DNA of 64,000 bases from Thereva unica. Its lineage: Eukaryota > Arthropoda > Insecta > Diptera > Therevidae. This document shows positions 19,778-32,267 of the stretch, one piece after another (the first letter of the stretch is position 1; every line of letters starts with the position of its first letter). Position numbers and translations under genes: made by a program. Under the pieces are notes generated by a model that was given only the letters and a program-made list of their open reading frames with translations, made no database searches and was not told where the DNA came from. The stretch covers positions 124,001-188,000 of the forward strand of contig CATLJY010000242.1 in assembly GCA_949987705.1 (NCBI GenBank). Reading direction: 5' to 3'.

Positions 19778-21105
19778 GGAGGCATCGAACTAGACAACAA
19801 AAATTTTCAACAATAACCAAAAAAATCAACTCCATAGCCCAGGAAAAATTTCCACAACTTAAATCAACAATAGACAAGATAAACAAAATTAAACCACAAA
19901 AAAACCACACCTGTCAAAATGGAACGCAGCTTATATAATTTAAATACACAAAAATAAATAAACTACTTGGTACTAGATGGCACTATAAAAATACTGGGCT
20001 GACATTTTTATGGATATACTATAAATCAACACTATATAATCAGTGTCCTAGAGCTAAAACTTTTTCTTCTTGCACCGGCCACTAGCAGAGGTAATTTAGA
20101 AGAGTCCTGCTCAGTAGAGCATTCTTCTAAGAAACTCCTTTGCCCTTATGATTTGCTCAACGTTGGAAATTAGAGACATACACCAAAAACACAATTTTTC
20201 TAACAACACAAAACACATTTTTCTAACAACACAAACATTTATAAAATTAAAAAATTAAAATTTCATCCCATACGTAAGATTTATCCATAATAACCCGCTC
20301 CCCTCGTTCGCGTCAATTTTTCAATAAATAACGGTAAAGATAATTGCGACTTGCATCGGAATTGATATTAAATATGAAATAACCGTAATAGAAGGAAAGA
20401 AATATGCTGCTATTACAAAAATAATTATGTTCCATTGCCTGCGATGAATTTATCAAAATAAAAATGAATTACATGTCCAGAAAGCAACGAAGAACCTTAT
20501 TTTAGAATACATCGAATATATGAAATATACCGCGACGTTAAAATGAATTAGTTTTTAGTGTTAGAATAGATTTTCATGCAGAAATAGCGAACAAAAACGA
20601 ATAAACACGCTGCATTAAGGCTGTAAACCACGAAAATTGAATTATATTTATGAAATGCATTTTAGAATTTATTAAATTCGTCAAATAAACCGCAATATAG
20701 CAGAAGCGCTGCATTATAAACCAGGAATAAATAACCCGTCTTAGTGCGAAATAAAGGAACCAAACAAAGAATTCAATATTTATGGTTTCTATGAATGGAA
20801 CTTTGTTTTTATGCTTATTTTTTTTTGATTACATTTGTTTGGAGCCCTTTTCAGTTTAATTAATTGTATTTAGTTTTGCGAAATTTGAATTTATTTATAG
20901 TTATAATAATGTTAGGAATTGATAATATTAAGAAATTATTACGTGTACATATGTAGATTGAAAGAAGAACAAGGGTAATATACCAGAAATTGTGAACTAA
21001 GGTTATTTGCGTTTTTTATTGTTCACTGGAAATTTATATTTTTTTGCAGATTCCGCTACACTAAGGACCCAGTCAATTAGGAATTAGATCCTCATTGACG
21101 AAACA
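19760..21105 (+). repeat. BEL-B 3' LTR
   Basis: 1,346 bp from TGTTCGCCGC to GACGAAACA, preceded by the purine tract GGGAGGGAGAA and followed by AACAC. It shows the uninterrupted site AATAACCAAAAAAATC where BEL-A entered the other LTR. Confidence 0.92.
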
Positions 21106-21110
21106 AACAC

Positions 21111-21705
21111 CATCATATTCTTGGCTTTTGAGCAACAGATGTCGCCCCTAGTAGTCATTCCATAACAAGTGATGGAATGAATATTCCACACGGGTGCGGA
21201 ATGCCCGCAATTCCGTGTCTAAAAGCAATATCAGAATGCTCGTATTCTACAAGAGGCGTAGAAAAAGAATGTTCTGGCAGTGACAATTTGCAGCTTTTAT
21301 TTCTTTTGAATAATTGAGAGTTGAAAACTTTGTTTTGTTTGATATGTTGTTTTTTTATTTGTTTATTTTATAGACAGGCTTTGTACTGTTAACTGTTTAA
21401 TTTAAAGTATGTTTCATTGGTATGTTTAGTTTAACTTTCGGACAAAAATAATCATTTAGGCTCTCATTACCTGTATGAGCGTAAATAGGCTCTCATTACC
21501 CATATGTGTCGGGTAATCGGAGCGACTGACTTTTTTTGTAAAATCGATATTGTACCTTAATACAAAACTGAAATTATTAAAGATGTGATTAGATGAGAGT
21601 TTAATAATCAAAGTAAGAGTTCCTAATAAAAAATTATAAGATTCTTAATAAATGTGGTTTTAATCTAAAGTTTTTCTTATAGGCTCCCATTACCCTATTC
21701 TCCCC
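21111..21705 (+). mobile_element. pogo/Tigger-like element, 3' end
   Basis: Non-coding remainder of the element that starts at 3603. Sub-terminal GGCTCTCATTACC motifs lie near 21460 and 21491. The end GGCTCCCATTACCC...CTCCCC mirrors the 5' end and is followed by TA. No coding sequence is recognisable, because the transposase ends before the BEL-B insertion. Confidence 0.75.
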
Positions 21706-22044
21706 TATCGTTGGTTATATTTGTATACATACAATGGTAAATCTCTAAAACGAAATGTGCTCGGCGGCAATGGTTAGTGTCAATCAAAAATTCTCCGGTT
21801 GCCGCCAAAAATCATCATTTTAAATGAACTTAAAGATAGGGGGGTGCATGTTTTTTTGAAAATTTTTCGTCATTTTTGAACCACCCTAAACCCGTGTAGA
21901 AATACATATCCATGAATTTTACACCGCGATGAAAAGAAATTTCTTCAAAAAAAATTGGGCATGCTTGGGCACGTTATAGTAGAGATGGGCATTTCGGGTA
22001 GTAAGAATGAAGAACGAAGGAAATTCGCAGAAATATTCATGCAC

Positions 22045-22170
22045 AAAAACAAGATGCCGACGTAAATCGAAATTTTGCCGACGTAAATCGAAACTGAGAA
22101 TTAAAAAGCGAGACAACGTAAATCGAAACGACTTAAATCGAGGCGACGTAAATCGAGGCTCGCCTGTATA
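22045..22170 (-). repeat. Tigger-like terminus with repeated GACGTAAATCGA
   Basis: CGACGTAAATCGA-type words occur about five times. Read on the minus strand the block starts CAGGCGAGCCTCGATTTACG, resembling the CAGGC...CCTCG start of Tigger elements. No matching second terminus was found, so this is probably a solo end. It is repeated at about 29941-30066. Confidence 0.4.
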
Positions 22171-22539
22171 CTAATTCTGTTTTCGTTTTAGGTGTCATTC
22201 CTGGAAGCAGGTGAGTATGAGGTATCATAAAATTTATTTTGTACAGCATTAACCATTGTTTATTTTCAGGTTCGTAGCTGCTTTTTTAGTTTTAAGAAAA
22301 TTTGTAAGATTTATTGTAAATGTATTTATTATATAATTCAATTATGTATAGGTTTAAGTATTTATAAGTTTAAATATTTAAGTATTCATAGTTTTAATTC
22401 ATTTATGTAAAAAATTTTATATAAAATTTTTAATATATTGTAATTTTTATTTTATGTCTTATATGTATATTTTCTCTCCATTCTTTTTACATAGGATTGT
22501 ATTTTAGGTATTATTTTGATGACTGTGGACTGAACACAG

Positions 22540-22708
22540 GGTGATATGAAAAACTCTATCTTTGTAGAGTTTTGACCTTATTACTCAGAACAGACAAAAA
22601 TTTCGAACTAGGCGCCAAAGGAACTTATATTCAGCTCTAAAATACCTATCCAACGATGTATTACACATAACTATTGGAGCTGGCACCAAAGTCCATACAT
22701 TTTCTGGC
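22540..22708 (+). repeat. Single arm of foldback family F1
   Basis: Resembles one arm of the foldback at 41116-41770, sharing GTGATATG, CAGAACAGACAAA-type text, ACCTATCCAA, ATTACACATA and GTCCATACATTTTCTGGC. Only one arm is present. Duplicated at about 30436-30604. Confidence 0.6.
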
Positions 22709-22746
22709 ACGCTCTAGCTCGACCAAATTTTACTTACATATCTGGG

Positions 22747-23060
22747 GCACTTTTAGTCGAGGTCCAGTAACAGACAGCAGCGATGGCGTGCGAGAATATG
22801 ACATGAATTTTGAGAGCGGCGCGAAAATATAAAACGAATGCTGAGAGCAGCTTCTGCATTGCAACATTCAAACCCAATCCCTCCCACCAAGCGCGGGCTA
22901 TTTTGCCTCGCACACATATAATTATACGCTGCTGTTTGTAAGTGGAGCTCAACCAAAAGTTTCCATGCTCTAGCCAACAAGTGCCCAGAAACGGGTGCGA
23001 GCCAAAAATGCGCGTGCCCATCGCTGCTGTCTGTTGCTGGACCTCTCGACTAAAAGTTGC
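22747..23060 (+). mobile_element. 314-bp MITE with 40-bp inverted repeats
   Basis: The left end GCACTTTTAGTCGAGGTCC is mirrored by the right end GGACCTCTCGACTAAAAGT, and both continue into AACAGACAGCAGCGATGG. The interior is non-coding. The minus-strand open frames here only read through the palindrome. Duplicated at 30643-30956. Confidence 0.75.
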
Positions 23061-24262
23061 CATGCTCTAGCCAGCTAAATGGCTGCAATATTTAAATATT
23101 TTGCTTGGATTAATCGCTTTCGGCGACATGGAATACGTTTCGGCGTTTCGCCTATTCGACTGCGCGTCTGTATTTTACGTACATAGCTGGGGCAGTATCC
23201 CAGTAGGGAAAATCGCAAGTATTTACTGTGGGAAGTCGATTTGGAAATACTTCTTTAATTAGTGTTTTCTGTAATGACTTATAAGTAATGCAGAGGAGAA
23301 TGGGTTTGGTGACCAAGCGTTTGACTTCGCGCAAAAAGCGTGTTGAAAAACTTCGTAGCTGCTCGTTTTCTTTGTTAATTATCTCAGCCATTAAGTTTCT
23401 GATCTTTAATGTAGAAACATATATTTGAATTTATGTTTATGATATAAATATAAATCGCTTAATTTTACTTATTTTACTGGCTCTGAAAAAATTCAAATTG
23501 AATCCAGTAGATTCCCATAAAAATTTAGATCCGTGACTTTGGCTGAATATAATATGACTTTTTTGCATAGTTGTACAATGTTTAAAATAGCAAAAATTTC
23601 TGTTTCGTGACTATTGCATCAACCCGACGATATGTACTGGTTACTATGTACTACATATTTCCTATGAACTATGTACTATGTATTTATTACTATATATTAG
23701 CTACTATTTTTACTAAAAACTACATTATCCTAGTCATCCATCGTCCGATCTTTGTGTGATAAGTTTAAGACAAATAGTTTAATTTCCAAAACATTGCAAC
23801 ACATTTTGGAGTGAGTGCATATATGTAACAATTAAATAAACTTTAACAGAATCTTCATAAATAAAATATAATAATCCTTATCGTCCTGTATTCAGATTGA
23901 TTTGGAAATTTAGACTAGCCATAGAAGTTAACACTTCTAAAGTGTGGTCCTACGCACACTCATTTTTTTATATGTGTTCTTCTAGTGGTAACTAAGAAAA
24001 GACCAAATTTTCAAATTTTTTTGACTTCTAGTTTTTTTGTTACAAATTTTCAAAAAACCGAAAAACTCAAAATTTAGAAAAATTTTGAAATCTTCAAATT
24101 GCTCTAGTTAAAAACCTACCTGACATAGAAAGCTGAAAGTAGTGCCAATTTCTTCTGTTTTAGTAAGGCTTTAATTTGATATACAACATAGTATTATTAA
24201 TAAGAATAAAACTTTTTCGGACACTTTCAAAATTTTATTTTTGGTATATCTCAAAATAATGT

Positions 24263-27063
24263 GGCAGATGTTGAGAAGATGTATAGAATGATCTTCATTC
24301 ATCCAGAACAAAGGCCTTTCCAAAGAATCATTTGGAGACATCCAGTAACCAAGCAGCTTCAAGACTACGAATTGAAGACCGTCACCTTCGGTACAACATC
24401 CGCACCTTATCTTGCAATACGGACCTTACAGCAACTGGCCGTCGATGAAGGCAATAATTGGCCAATGGCAGCAGACGTAACAATGAAAGATTTTTATGTG
24501 GACGATTTATTGACCGGAGCTGATGATATGGCAACTGCCAAACTTCTACAAGTTGAGGTAATTAATATGATGAAAGCGGGAGGATTCAACCTTCGTAAAT
24601 GGGCCAGCAATCAAAGGGAATTAATAAGTCACCTACCACCGGAATACTGTGAGAACAAGGGCATTTTGAATATATGTGAACAGGAAATGATTAAAACATT
24701 TGGCATTCAGTGGCTACCTGCTGAAGATTATTTTACCTTTAAGTTAATGGCTAAACCAGTTCCAAACCTGTACACAAAACGCACGATATTATCAGAAATC
24801 GCTTCATTATACGACCCACTTGGTTGGTTAGCTCCAGTTATAGCAGTCGCGAAAATTTTGATGCAGCTTATGTGGATAACGGGGTGTGCTTGGGACGATC
24901 CAGCGTCATTAACCATTGTTCAGCAGTGGAAGAAATTCAAGGACGACCTAAGTAATTTGCCTCGGATTAGGATACCTCGATGGATTAAATATACAACTAA
25001 ATCTAGCATCCAGCTTCATGGGTTTAGTGACGCGTCATCAAGAGCGTATGCGGCGGTTCTTTACATAAGAGTAATCCAAGAAGACGGGAGTATCTCAGCC
25101 ACATTACTAACTGCCAAGACCAGAGTGGCACCCACCAAACCAACCACCATTCCAAGATTAGAACTTAATGGGGCAGTAATTCTTGCACGGCTTATTAAAA
25201 CCACCGTGGCAGACATGGAGTTGAACAACGTTCCTATTTTTGCTTGGACGGATTCTACAATCGTCTTACAGTGGATTAAAGAGCACCCTTCACGATGGAA
25301 AACATACGTCGCGAATCGAGTTGTTGAAATCCAGGAAAGTCTTAAATTTGAAACTTGGCAACACGTGCCCACTAGTGAGAATCCAGCTGATATTGCGTCC
25401 AGAGGTACAACTGTGGAAGATCTGCTATCTAAGGACATATGGTGGCATGGTCCAGCTTGGTTGGCGAAATCTCAAGAATACTGGCCAAAATTTAAACGGT
25501 GTGAAGAAACAACAACTTTGGAAGCTATGGTCAAACAAACAGCCAATTTTGTTCTTGAAGCTCAAGACAATATTCTCAATCGTTACTCCTCATTTAGGAA
25601 AACAGTCAAAATCATTGCGTTATTACTTCGCTTCATCGAAAACTGCAAACATCCATCACAAAAACAAATTGGGTTCATTTCTAGTGAAGAACGACGTAAG
25701 GCGGAGCAGATAATTTTAAGGCAAATTCAACGAACATGCTTTCCGGATGAGTATGGTAGTTTAAGTCAAGGTAAATCTATATCCAAAAAGAGCAAGTTGT
25801 TGCAGTTGACACCATGTTTGGATACCCAAGGAGTTATACGCATGAAGGGACGTCTCTGCCATGCAACCATAGCCTACGATCAAAAACACCCTATCATTCT
25901 ACCAAAGACTCATCACATAGTGGAACTTATAATTGATCAATTACATCAAGATACTCTGCATGGAGGAACTTCCTTAGTACTTGCTACTAGCCGAAACAAA
26001 TATTGGATTTTAGACGCACGAAGAGCCATCTCCACTAGAATATACAAATGCATCAAATGTTTTAGATTTAGAAAGGATACTGGACAACAATTAATGGGTA
26101 ATTTGCCAGAAGCTCGGGTTAATATTGCGAAACCATTTAGCAAGGTAGGCATAGACTACGCTGGACCAGTGACCATAAAGGCATCACCATGCAGAAAAGC
26201 AAAATTATTAAAGGCTTACTTGTGCATTTTTGTGTGCATGGTAACCAAGGCCATGCACATTGAACTAGTATCAGCATTAACATCCGACGCCTTCATCGCA
26301 GCCTTACGGAGATTTATAGCCAGGAGATGGAGAGGACTCTGTACTGATATTTATTCCGATTGCGGCACTAATTTTGTTGGAGCCAAATCAACATTAGATA
26401 AGGAGCTAAAATGTGCAATAACAAATGCAACGCAGGAAGCAAGAAATCAGTTGGTTCACCATTCTATCAATTGGCATTTCAATCCACCAGCAGCTCCACA
26501 TTTCGGAGGAATATGGGAAGCAGGTGTACGATCTGTAAAATACCATCTACGCAGAAGTTTAGGAACGATGATATGCACATAGCACATATGAAGAATACTC
26601 AACAGTATTAACCCAAATAGAAGCCATTCTTAATTCAAGACCGCTATGCTATATTAGTACAGATCCAAGTAATCCAGAGATACTCACGCCGGGACATTTT
26701 TTAATGGGTCAAGCAGTAAATACGTTGCCAGAACCGGATTACACAGAAAAGGTAACAATTACTCAACGTTGGAAGTATTTGCAACAAAAAATTCATCAAT
26801 TTTGGAAGCAATGGTCAAGGAACTATCTCCACCAACTGCAAACAAGACCAAAATGGCAGCATGAAAGAAAAAACATCGAAATTGGAGATGTAGTACTTGT
26901 TACTAGCGAAAATACGCCACCAGCGAAATGGCCTCTAGGCATCGTAGAAGAAGTCTATCCAGGGGCCGATGGCCTTATAAGAGTAGCGCAAATAAAAACT
27001 CAAACAAATATATTGAGACGCCCAATATCAAAGTTATCCCGTCTTCCTTTAGACACATCCTAG
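24263..27063 (+). pseudogene. BEL-B pol fragment (duplicate)
   Basis: Copy of the pol region from inside reverse transcriptase to the integrase tail. Its apparent ATG at 24261 is created by the duplication joint and is not a real start. YVDD, RNase H and all three integrase core acids are present. It carries the same late frameshift (about 26570-26584) as the parent. No gag, protease or 5' LTR lies upstream, so it cannot be expressed as an element. One amino-acid change from the parent is visible in a shadow frame at the C/T difference (17736 versus 25694-25698 region). Confidence 0.9.
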
Positions 27064-27152
27064 TCCCCTTTTACTAACAAAAGTATCTTGTCTTCAGTGT
27101 TGTGCTGTGTTAACCCCTTAAGTAGAAATAACTTGTAAGCTCGTTTTTTCTA

Positions 27153-27673
27153 GATGGATTACGACGAAGACGTGTTAATGCTATCGGAAGAGATATTCTT
27201 TTCAACCCATCACGGCTACCAATTCTAATCCATCCCAGGCTACCAATTCTAATCCAAAGGCTAAGGTCCATCCAGCCATGAAGTTGAAGGATATCACCAT
27301 ACACACCAAGCCATCGGTGTCCCAGCCAGCGATTATAAATGGAGCTAAAGAAATCATGTTAAACATCTTAAGGCCAACCACTACCATCAAGGAATTTAGA
27401 GACCGGATCGACAACACACATCAACGGTTTGTCACGAGAGAAGGGATCGACATTTTCTTAACCCGTGAGGTCCTCAGACGAATTAACTTGGAAGCTATCC
27501 AGCGGTCAAAATATGGGGAAAAAACACTCAACCTCCCACAAAAGTACCAAGTAAGACTTAAGGTGAAGAAGGATGGTAGGCTGATCTTTTTCCACTACCA
27601 TAAGAAAGGTGTTTTGAAGCAACGGTTGAACAGGATTGTTCAACGGGAGGGAGAATGTTCGCCGCAGCTTTAG
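27153..27673 (+). pseudogene. BEL-B third ORF (duplicate), internally rearranged
   Basis: Same start and end as 19196-19777. After CCATCAC an 85-bp stretch of the parent is replaced by 23 bp that copy the neighbouring GGCTACCAATTCTAATCC. The net loss of 62 bp breaks the frame. The part downstream of 27278 stays open. Confidence 0.85.
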
Positions 27674-29001
27674 GGAGGCATCGAACTAGACAACAAAAAT
27701 TTTCAACAATAACCAAAAAAATCAACTCCATAGCCCAGGAAAAATTTCCACAACTTAAATCAACAATAGACAAGATAAACAAAATTAAACCACAAAAAAA
27801 CCACACCTGTCAAAATGGAACGCAGCTTATATAATTTAAATACACAAAAATAAATAAACTACTTGGTACTAGATGGCACTATAAAAATACTGGGCTGACA
27901 TTTTTATGGATATACTATAAATCAACACTATATAATCAGTGTCCTCGAGCTAAAACTTTTTCTTCTTGCACCGGCCACTAGCAGAGGTAATTTAGAAGAG
28001 TCATGCTCAGTAGAGCATTCTTCTAAGAAACTCCTTTGCCCTTATGATTTGCTCAACGTTGGAAATTAGAGACATACACCAAAAACACAATTTTTCTAAC
28101 AACACAAAACACATTTTTCTAACAACACAAACATTTATAAAATTAAAAAATTAAAATTTCATCCCATACGTAAGATTTATCCATAATAACCCGCTCCCCT
28201 CGTTCGCGTCAATTTTTCAATAAATAACGGTAAAGATAATTGCGACTTGCATCGGAATTGATATTAAATATGAAATAACCGTAATAGAAGGAAAGAAATA
28301 TGCTGCTATTACAAAAATAATTATGTTCCATTGCCTGCGATGAATTTATCAAAATAAAAATGAATTACATGTCCAGAAAGCAACGAAGAACCTTATTTTA
28401 GAATACATCGAATATATGAAATATACCGCGACGTTAAAATGAATTAGTTTTTAGTGTTAGAATAGATTTTCATGCAGAAATAGCGAACAAAAACGAATAA
28501 ACACGCTGCATTAAGGCTGTAAACCACGAAAATTGAATTATATTTATGAAATGCATTTTAGAATTTATTAAATTCGTCAAATAAACCGCAATATAGCAGA
28601 AGCGCTGCATTATAAACCAGGAATAAATAACCCGTCTTAGTGCGAAATAAAGGAACCAAACAAAGAATTCAATATTTATGGTTTCTATGAATGGAACTTT
28701 GTTTTTATGCTTATTTTTTTTTGATTACATTTGTTTGGAGCCCTTTTCAGTTTAATTAATTGTATTTAGTTTTGCGAAATTTGAATTTATTTATAGTTAT
28801 AATAATGTTAGGAATTGATAATATTAAGAAATTATTACGTGTACATATGTAGATTGAAAGAAGAACAAGGGTAATATACCAGAAATTGTGAACTAAGGTT
28901 ATTTGCGTTTTTTATTGTTCACTGGAAATTTATATTTTTTTGCAGATTCCGCTACACTAAGGACCCAGTCAATTAGGAATTAGATCCTCATTGACGAAAC
29001 A
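27656..29001 (+). repeat. BEL-B LTR (duplicate)
   Basis: 1,346 bp, the same as 19760-21105 apart from at least two single-base differences (near 27942 and 28003). At both it agrees with the 5' LTR rather than with unit 1. Confidence 0.9.
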
Positions 29002-29006
29002 AACAC

Positions 29007-29601
29007 CATCATATTCTTGGCTTTTGAGCAACAGATGTCGCCCCTAGTAGTCATTCCATAACAAGTGATGGAATGAATATTCCACACGGGTGCGGAATGC
29101 CCGCAATTCCGTGTCTAAAAGCAATATCAGAATGCTCGTATTCTACAAGAGGCGTAGAAAAAGAATGTTCTGGCAGTGACAATTTGCAGCTTTTATTTCT
29201 TTTGAATAATTGAGAGTTGAAAACTTTGTTTTGTTTGATATGTTGTTTTTTTATTTGTTTATTTTATAGACAGGCTTTGTACTGTTAACTGTTTAATTTA
29301 AAGTATGTTTCATTGGTATGTTTAGTTTAACTTTCGGACAAAAATAATCATTTAGGCTCTCATTACCTGTATGAGCGTAAATAGGCTCTCATTACCCATA
29401 TGTGTCGGGTAATCGGAGCGACTGACTTTTTTTGTAAAATCGATATTGTACCTTAATACAAAACTGAAATTATTAAAGATGTGATTAGATGAGAGTTTAA
29501 TAATCAAAGTAAGAGTTCCTAATAAAAAATTATAAGATTCTTAATAAATGTGGTTTTAATCTAAAGTTTTTCTTATAGGCTCCCATTACCCTATTCTCCC
29601 C
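29007..29601 (+). mobile_element. pogo/Tigger-like 3' end (duplicate)
   Basis: Copy of 21111-21705 including the terminal inverted repeat and TA. Non-coding. Confidence 0.75.
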
Positions 29602-31854
29602 TATCGTTGGTTATATTTGTATACATACAATGGTAAATCTCTAAAACGAAATGTGCTCGGCGGCAATGGTTAGTGTCAATCAAAAATTCTCCGGTTGCCG
29701 CCAAAAATCATCATTTTAAATGAACTTAAAGATAGGGGGGTGCATGTTTTTTTGAAAATTTTTCGTCATTTTTGAACCACCCTAAACCCGTGTAGAAATA
29801 CATATCCATGAATTTTACACCGCGATGAAAAGAAATTTCTTCAAAAAAAATTGGGCATGCTTGGGCACGTTATAGTAGAGATGGGCATTTCGGGTAGTAA
29901 GAATGAAGAACGAAGGAAATTCGCAGAAATATTCATGCACAAAAACAAGATGCCGACGTAAATCGAAATTTTGCCGACGTAAATCGAAACTGAGAATTAA
30001 AAAGCGAGACAACGTAAATCGAAACGACTTAAATCGAGGCGACGTAAATCGAGGCTCGCCTGTATACTAATTCTGTTTTCGTTTTAGGTGTCATTCCTGG
30101 AAGCAGGTGAGTATGAGGTATCATAAAATTTATTTTGTACAGCATTAACCATTGTTTATTTTCAGGTTCGTAGCTGCTTTTTTAGTTTTAAGAAAATTTG
30201 TAAGATTTATTGTAAATGTATTTATTATATAATTCAATTATGTATAGGTTTAAGTATTTATAAGTTTAAATATTTAAGTATTCATAGTTTTAATTCATTT
30301 ATGTAAAAAATTTTATATAAAATTTTTAATATATTGTAATTTTTATTTTATGTCTTATATGTATATTTTCTCTCCATTCTTTTTACATAGGATTGTATTT
30401 TAGGTATTATTTTGATGACTGTGGACTGAACACAGGGTGATATGAAAAACTCTATCTTTGTAGAGTTTTGACCTTATTACTCAGAACAGACAAAAATTTC
30501 GAACTAGGCGCCAAAGGAACTTATATTCAGCTCTAAAATACCTATCCAACGATGTATTACACATAACTATTGGAGCTGGCACCAAAGTCCATACATTTTC
30601 TGGCACGCTCTAGCTCGACCAAATTTTACTTACATATCTGGGGCACTTTTAGTCGAGGTCCAGTAACAGACAGCAGCGATGGCGTGCGAGAATATGACAT
30701 GAATTTTGAGAGCGGCGCGAAAATATAAAACGAATGCTGAGAGCAGCTTCTGCATTGCAACATTCAAACCCAATCCCTCCCACCAAGCGCGGGCTATTTT
30801 GCCTCGCACACATATAATTATACGCTGCTGTTTGTAAGTGGAGCTCAACCAAAAGTTTCCATGCTCTAGCCAACAAGTGCCCAGAAACGGGTGCGAGCCA
30901 AAAATGCGCGTGCCCATCGCTGCTGTCTGTTGCTGGACCTCTCGACTAAAAGTTGCCATGCTCTAGCCAGCTAAATGGCTGCAATATTTAAATATTTTGC
31001 TTGGATTAATCGCTTTCGGCGACATGGAATACGTTTCGGCGTTTCGCCTATTCGACTGCGCGTCTGTATTTTACGTACATAGCTGGGGCAGTATCCCAGT
31101 AGGGAAAATCGCAAGTATTTACTGTGGGAAGTCGATTTGGAAATACTTCTTTAATTAGTGTTTTCTGTAATGACTTATAAGTAATGCAGAGGAGAATGGG
31201 TTTGGTGACCAAGCGTTTGACTTCGCGCAAAAAGCGTGTTGAAAAACTTCGTAGCTGCTCGTTTTCTTTGTTAATTATCTCAGCCATTAAGTTTCTGATC
31301 TTTAATGTAGAAACATATATTTGAATTTATGTTTATGATATAAATATAAATCGCTTAATTTTACTTATTTTACTGGCTCTGAAAAAATTCAAATTGAATC
31401 CAGTAGATTCCCATAAAAATTTAGATCCGTGACTTTGGCTGAATATAATATGACTTTTTTGCATAGTTGTACAATGTTTAAAATAGCAAAAATTTCTGTT
31501 TCGTGACTATTGCATCAACCCGACGATATGTACTGGTTACTATGTACTACATATTTCCTATGAACTATGTACTATGTATTTATTACTATATATTAGCTAC
31601 TATTTTTACTAAAAACTACATTATCCTAGTCATCCATCGTCCGATCTTTGTGTGATAAGTTTAAGACAAATAGTTTAATTTCCAAAACATTGCAACACAT
31701 TTTGGAGTGAGTGCATATATGTAACAATTAAATAAACTTTAACAGAATCTTCATAAATAAAATATAATAATCCTTATCGTCCTGTATTCAGATTGATTTG
31801 GAAATTTAGACTAGCCATAGAAGTTAACACTTCTAAAGTGTGGTCCTACGCACA
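29602..31854. other. Duplicate of the pogo flank, no gene
   Basis: Repeats 21706-23958, including copies of the Tigger-like terminus, the F1 arm and the 314-bp MITE at the offsets given in those entries. No gene is supported. Confidence 0.7.
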
Positions 31855-32267
31855 CTCATTTTTTTATATGTGTTCTTCTAGTGGTAACTAAGAAAAGACC
31901 AAATTTTCAAATTTTTTTGACTTCTAGTTTTTTTGTTACAAATTTTCAAAAAACCGAAAAACTCAAAATTTAGAAAAATTTTGAAATCTTCAAATTGCTC
32001 TAGTTAAAAACCTACCTGACATAGAAAGCTGAAAGTAGTGCCAATTTCTTCTGTTTTAGTAAGGCTTTAATTTGATATACAACATAGTATTATTAATAAG
32101 AATAAAACTTTTTCGGACACTTTCAAAATTTTATTTTTGGTATATCTCAAAATAATGTTTTTTTTTAATTTTTGAAAAAATTATATTTTGTGAAAACACT
32201 CTTAACGTACATATAAAGCCAAAATTCAGGATGGGACGGCATTGGGATCATATAGAAATTAATTTTT

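Larger units (their letters stand above)
6424..21105 (+). mobile_element. BEL/Pao LTR retrotransposon BEL-B, split by BEL-A
   Basis: The LTRs start TGTTCGCCGC and end GACGAAACA. The 5' LTR is 6424-6482 plus 12479-13766 (about 1,347 bp); the 3' LTR is 19760-21105 (1,346 bp). They differ at roughly ten positions. The target duplication AACAC flanks the element. The internal part holds a long gag-pol frame and a small third frame. It sits inside a pogo element, and its 5' LTR is interrupted by BEL-A. Its 3' half is repeated in tandem downstream. Confidence 0.9.
16305..24262 (+). repeat. Tandem duplication, unit 1
   Basis: 7,958 bp running from inside BEL-B reverse transcriptase through the third ORF, 3' LTR, pogo end and flank. 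The sequence after 24262 restarts at the equivalent of 16305. Only a few single-base differences from unit 2 were seen (for example 17736, 20046 and 20107), plus one 62-bp difference in the third ORF. Confidence 0.9.
21706..24262. other. Flank of the pogo element: MITE pieces, no gene
   Basis: AT-rich DNA holding a Tigger-like terminus (about 22045-22170), possible mini-exons (22196-22215, and one beginning near 22270), a foldback arm (22540-22708), a short-inverted-repeat MITE (22747-23060) and a TACTATGTAC-type simple repeat (23630-23715). From about 23959 it contains the first part of the long inverted repeat seen again at 31855. No supported gene. Confidence 0.6.
24263..32158 (+). repeat. 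Tandem duplication, unit 2
   Basis: 7,896 bp matching 16305-24262. The 62-bp length difference is fully explained by one altered segment in the third ORF (about 27214-27237). The junction at 24262/24263 joins AATAATGT to GGCAGATG with no convincing microhomology. The normal flank resumes at 32159. Confidence 0.9.

Noticed and set aside
22734..23063. 109-codon minus-strand frame (copy at 30630-30959)
   Set aside because: Spans a MITE from end to end; no conserved motif.
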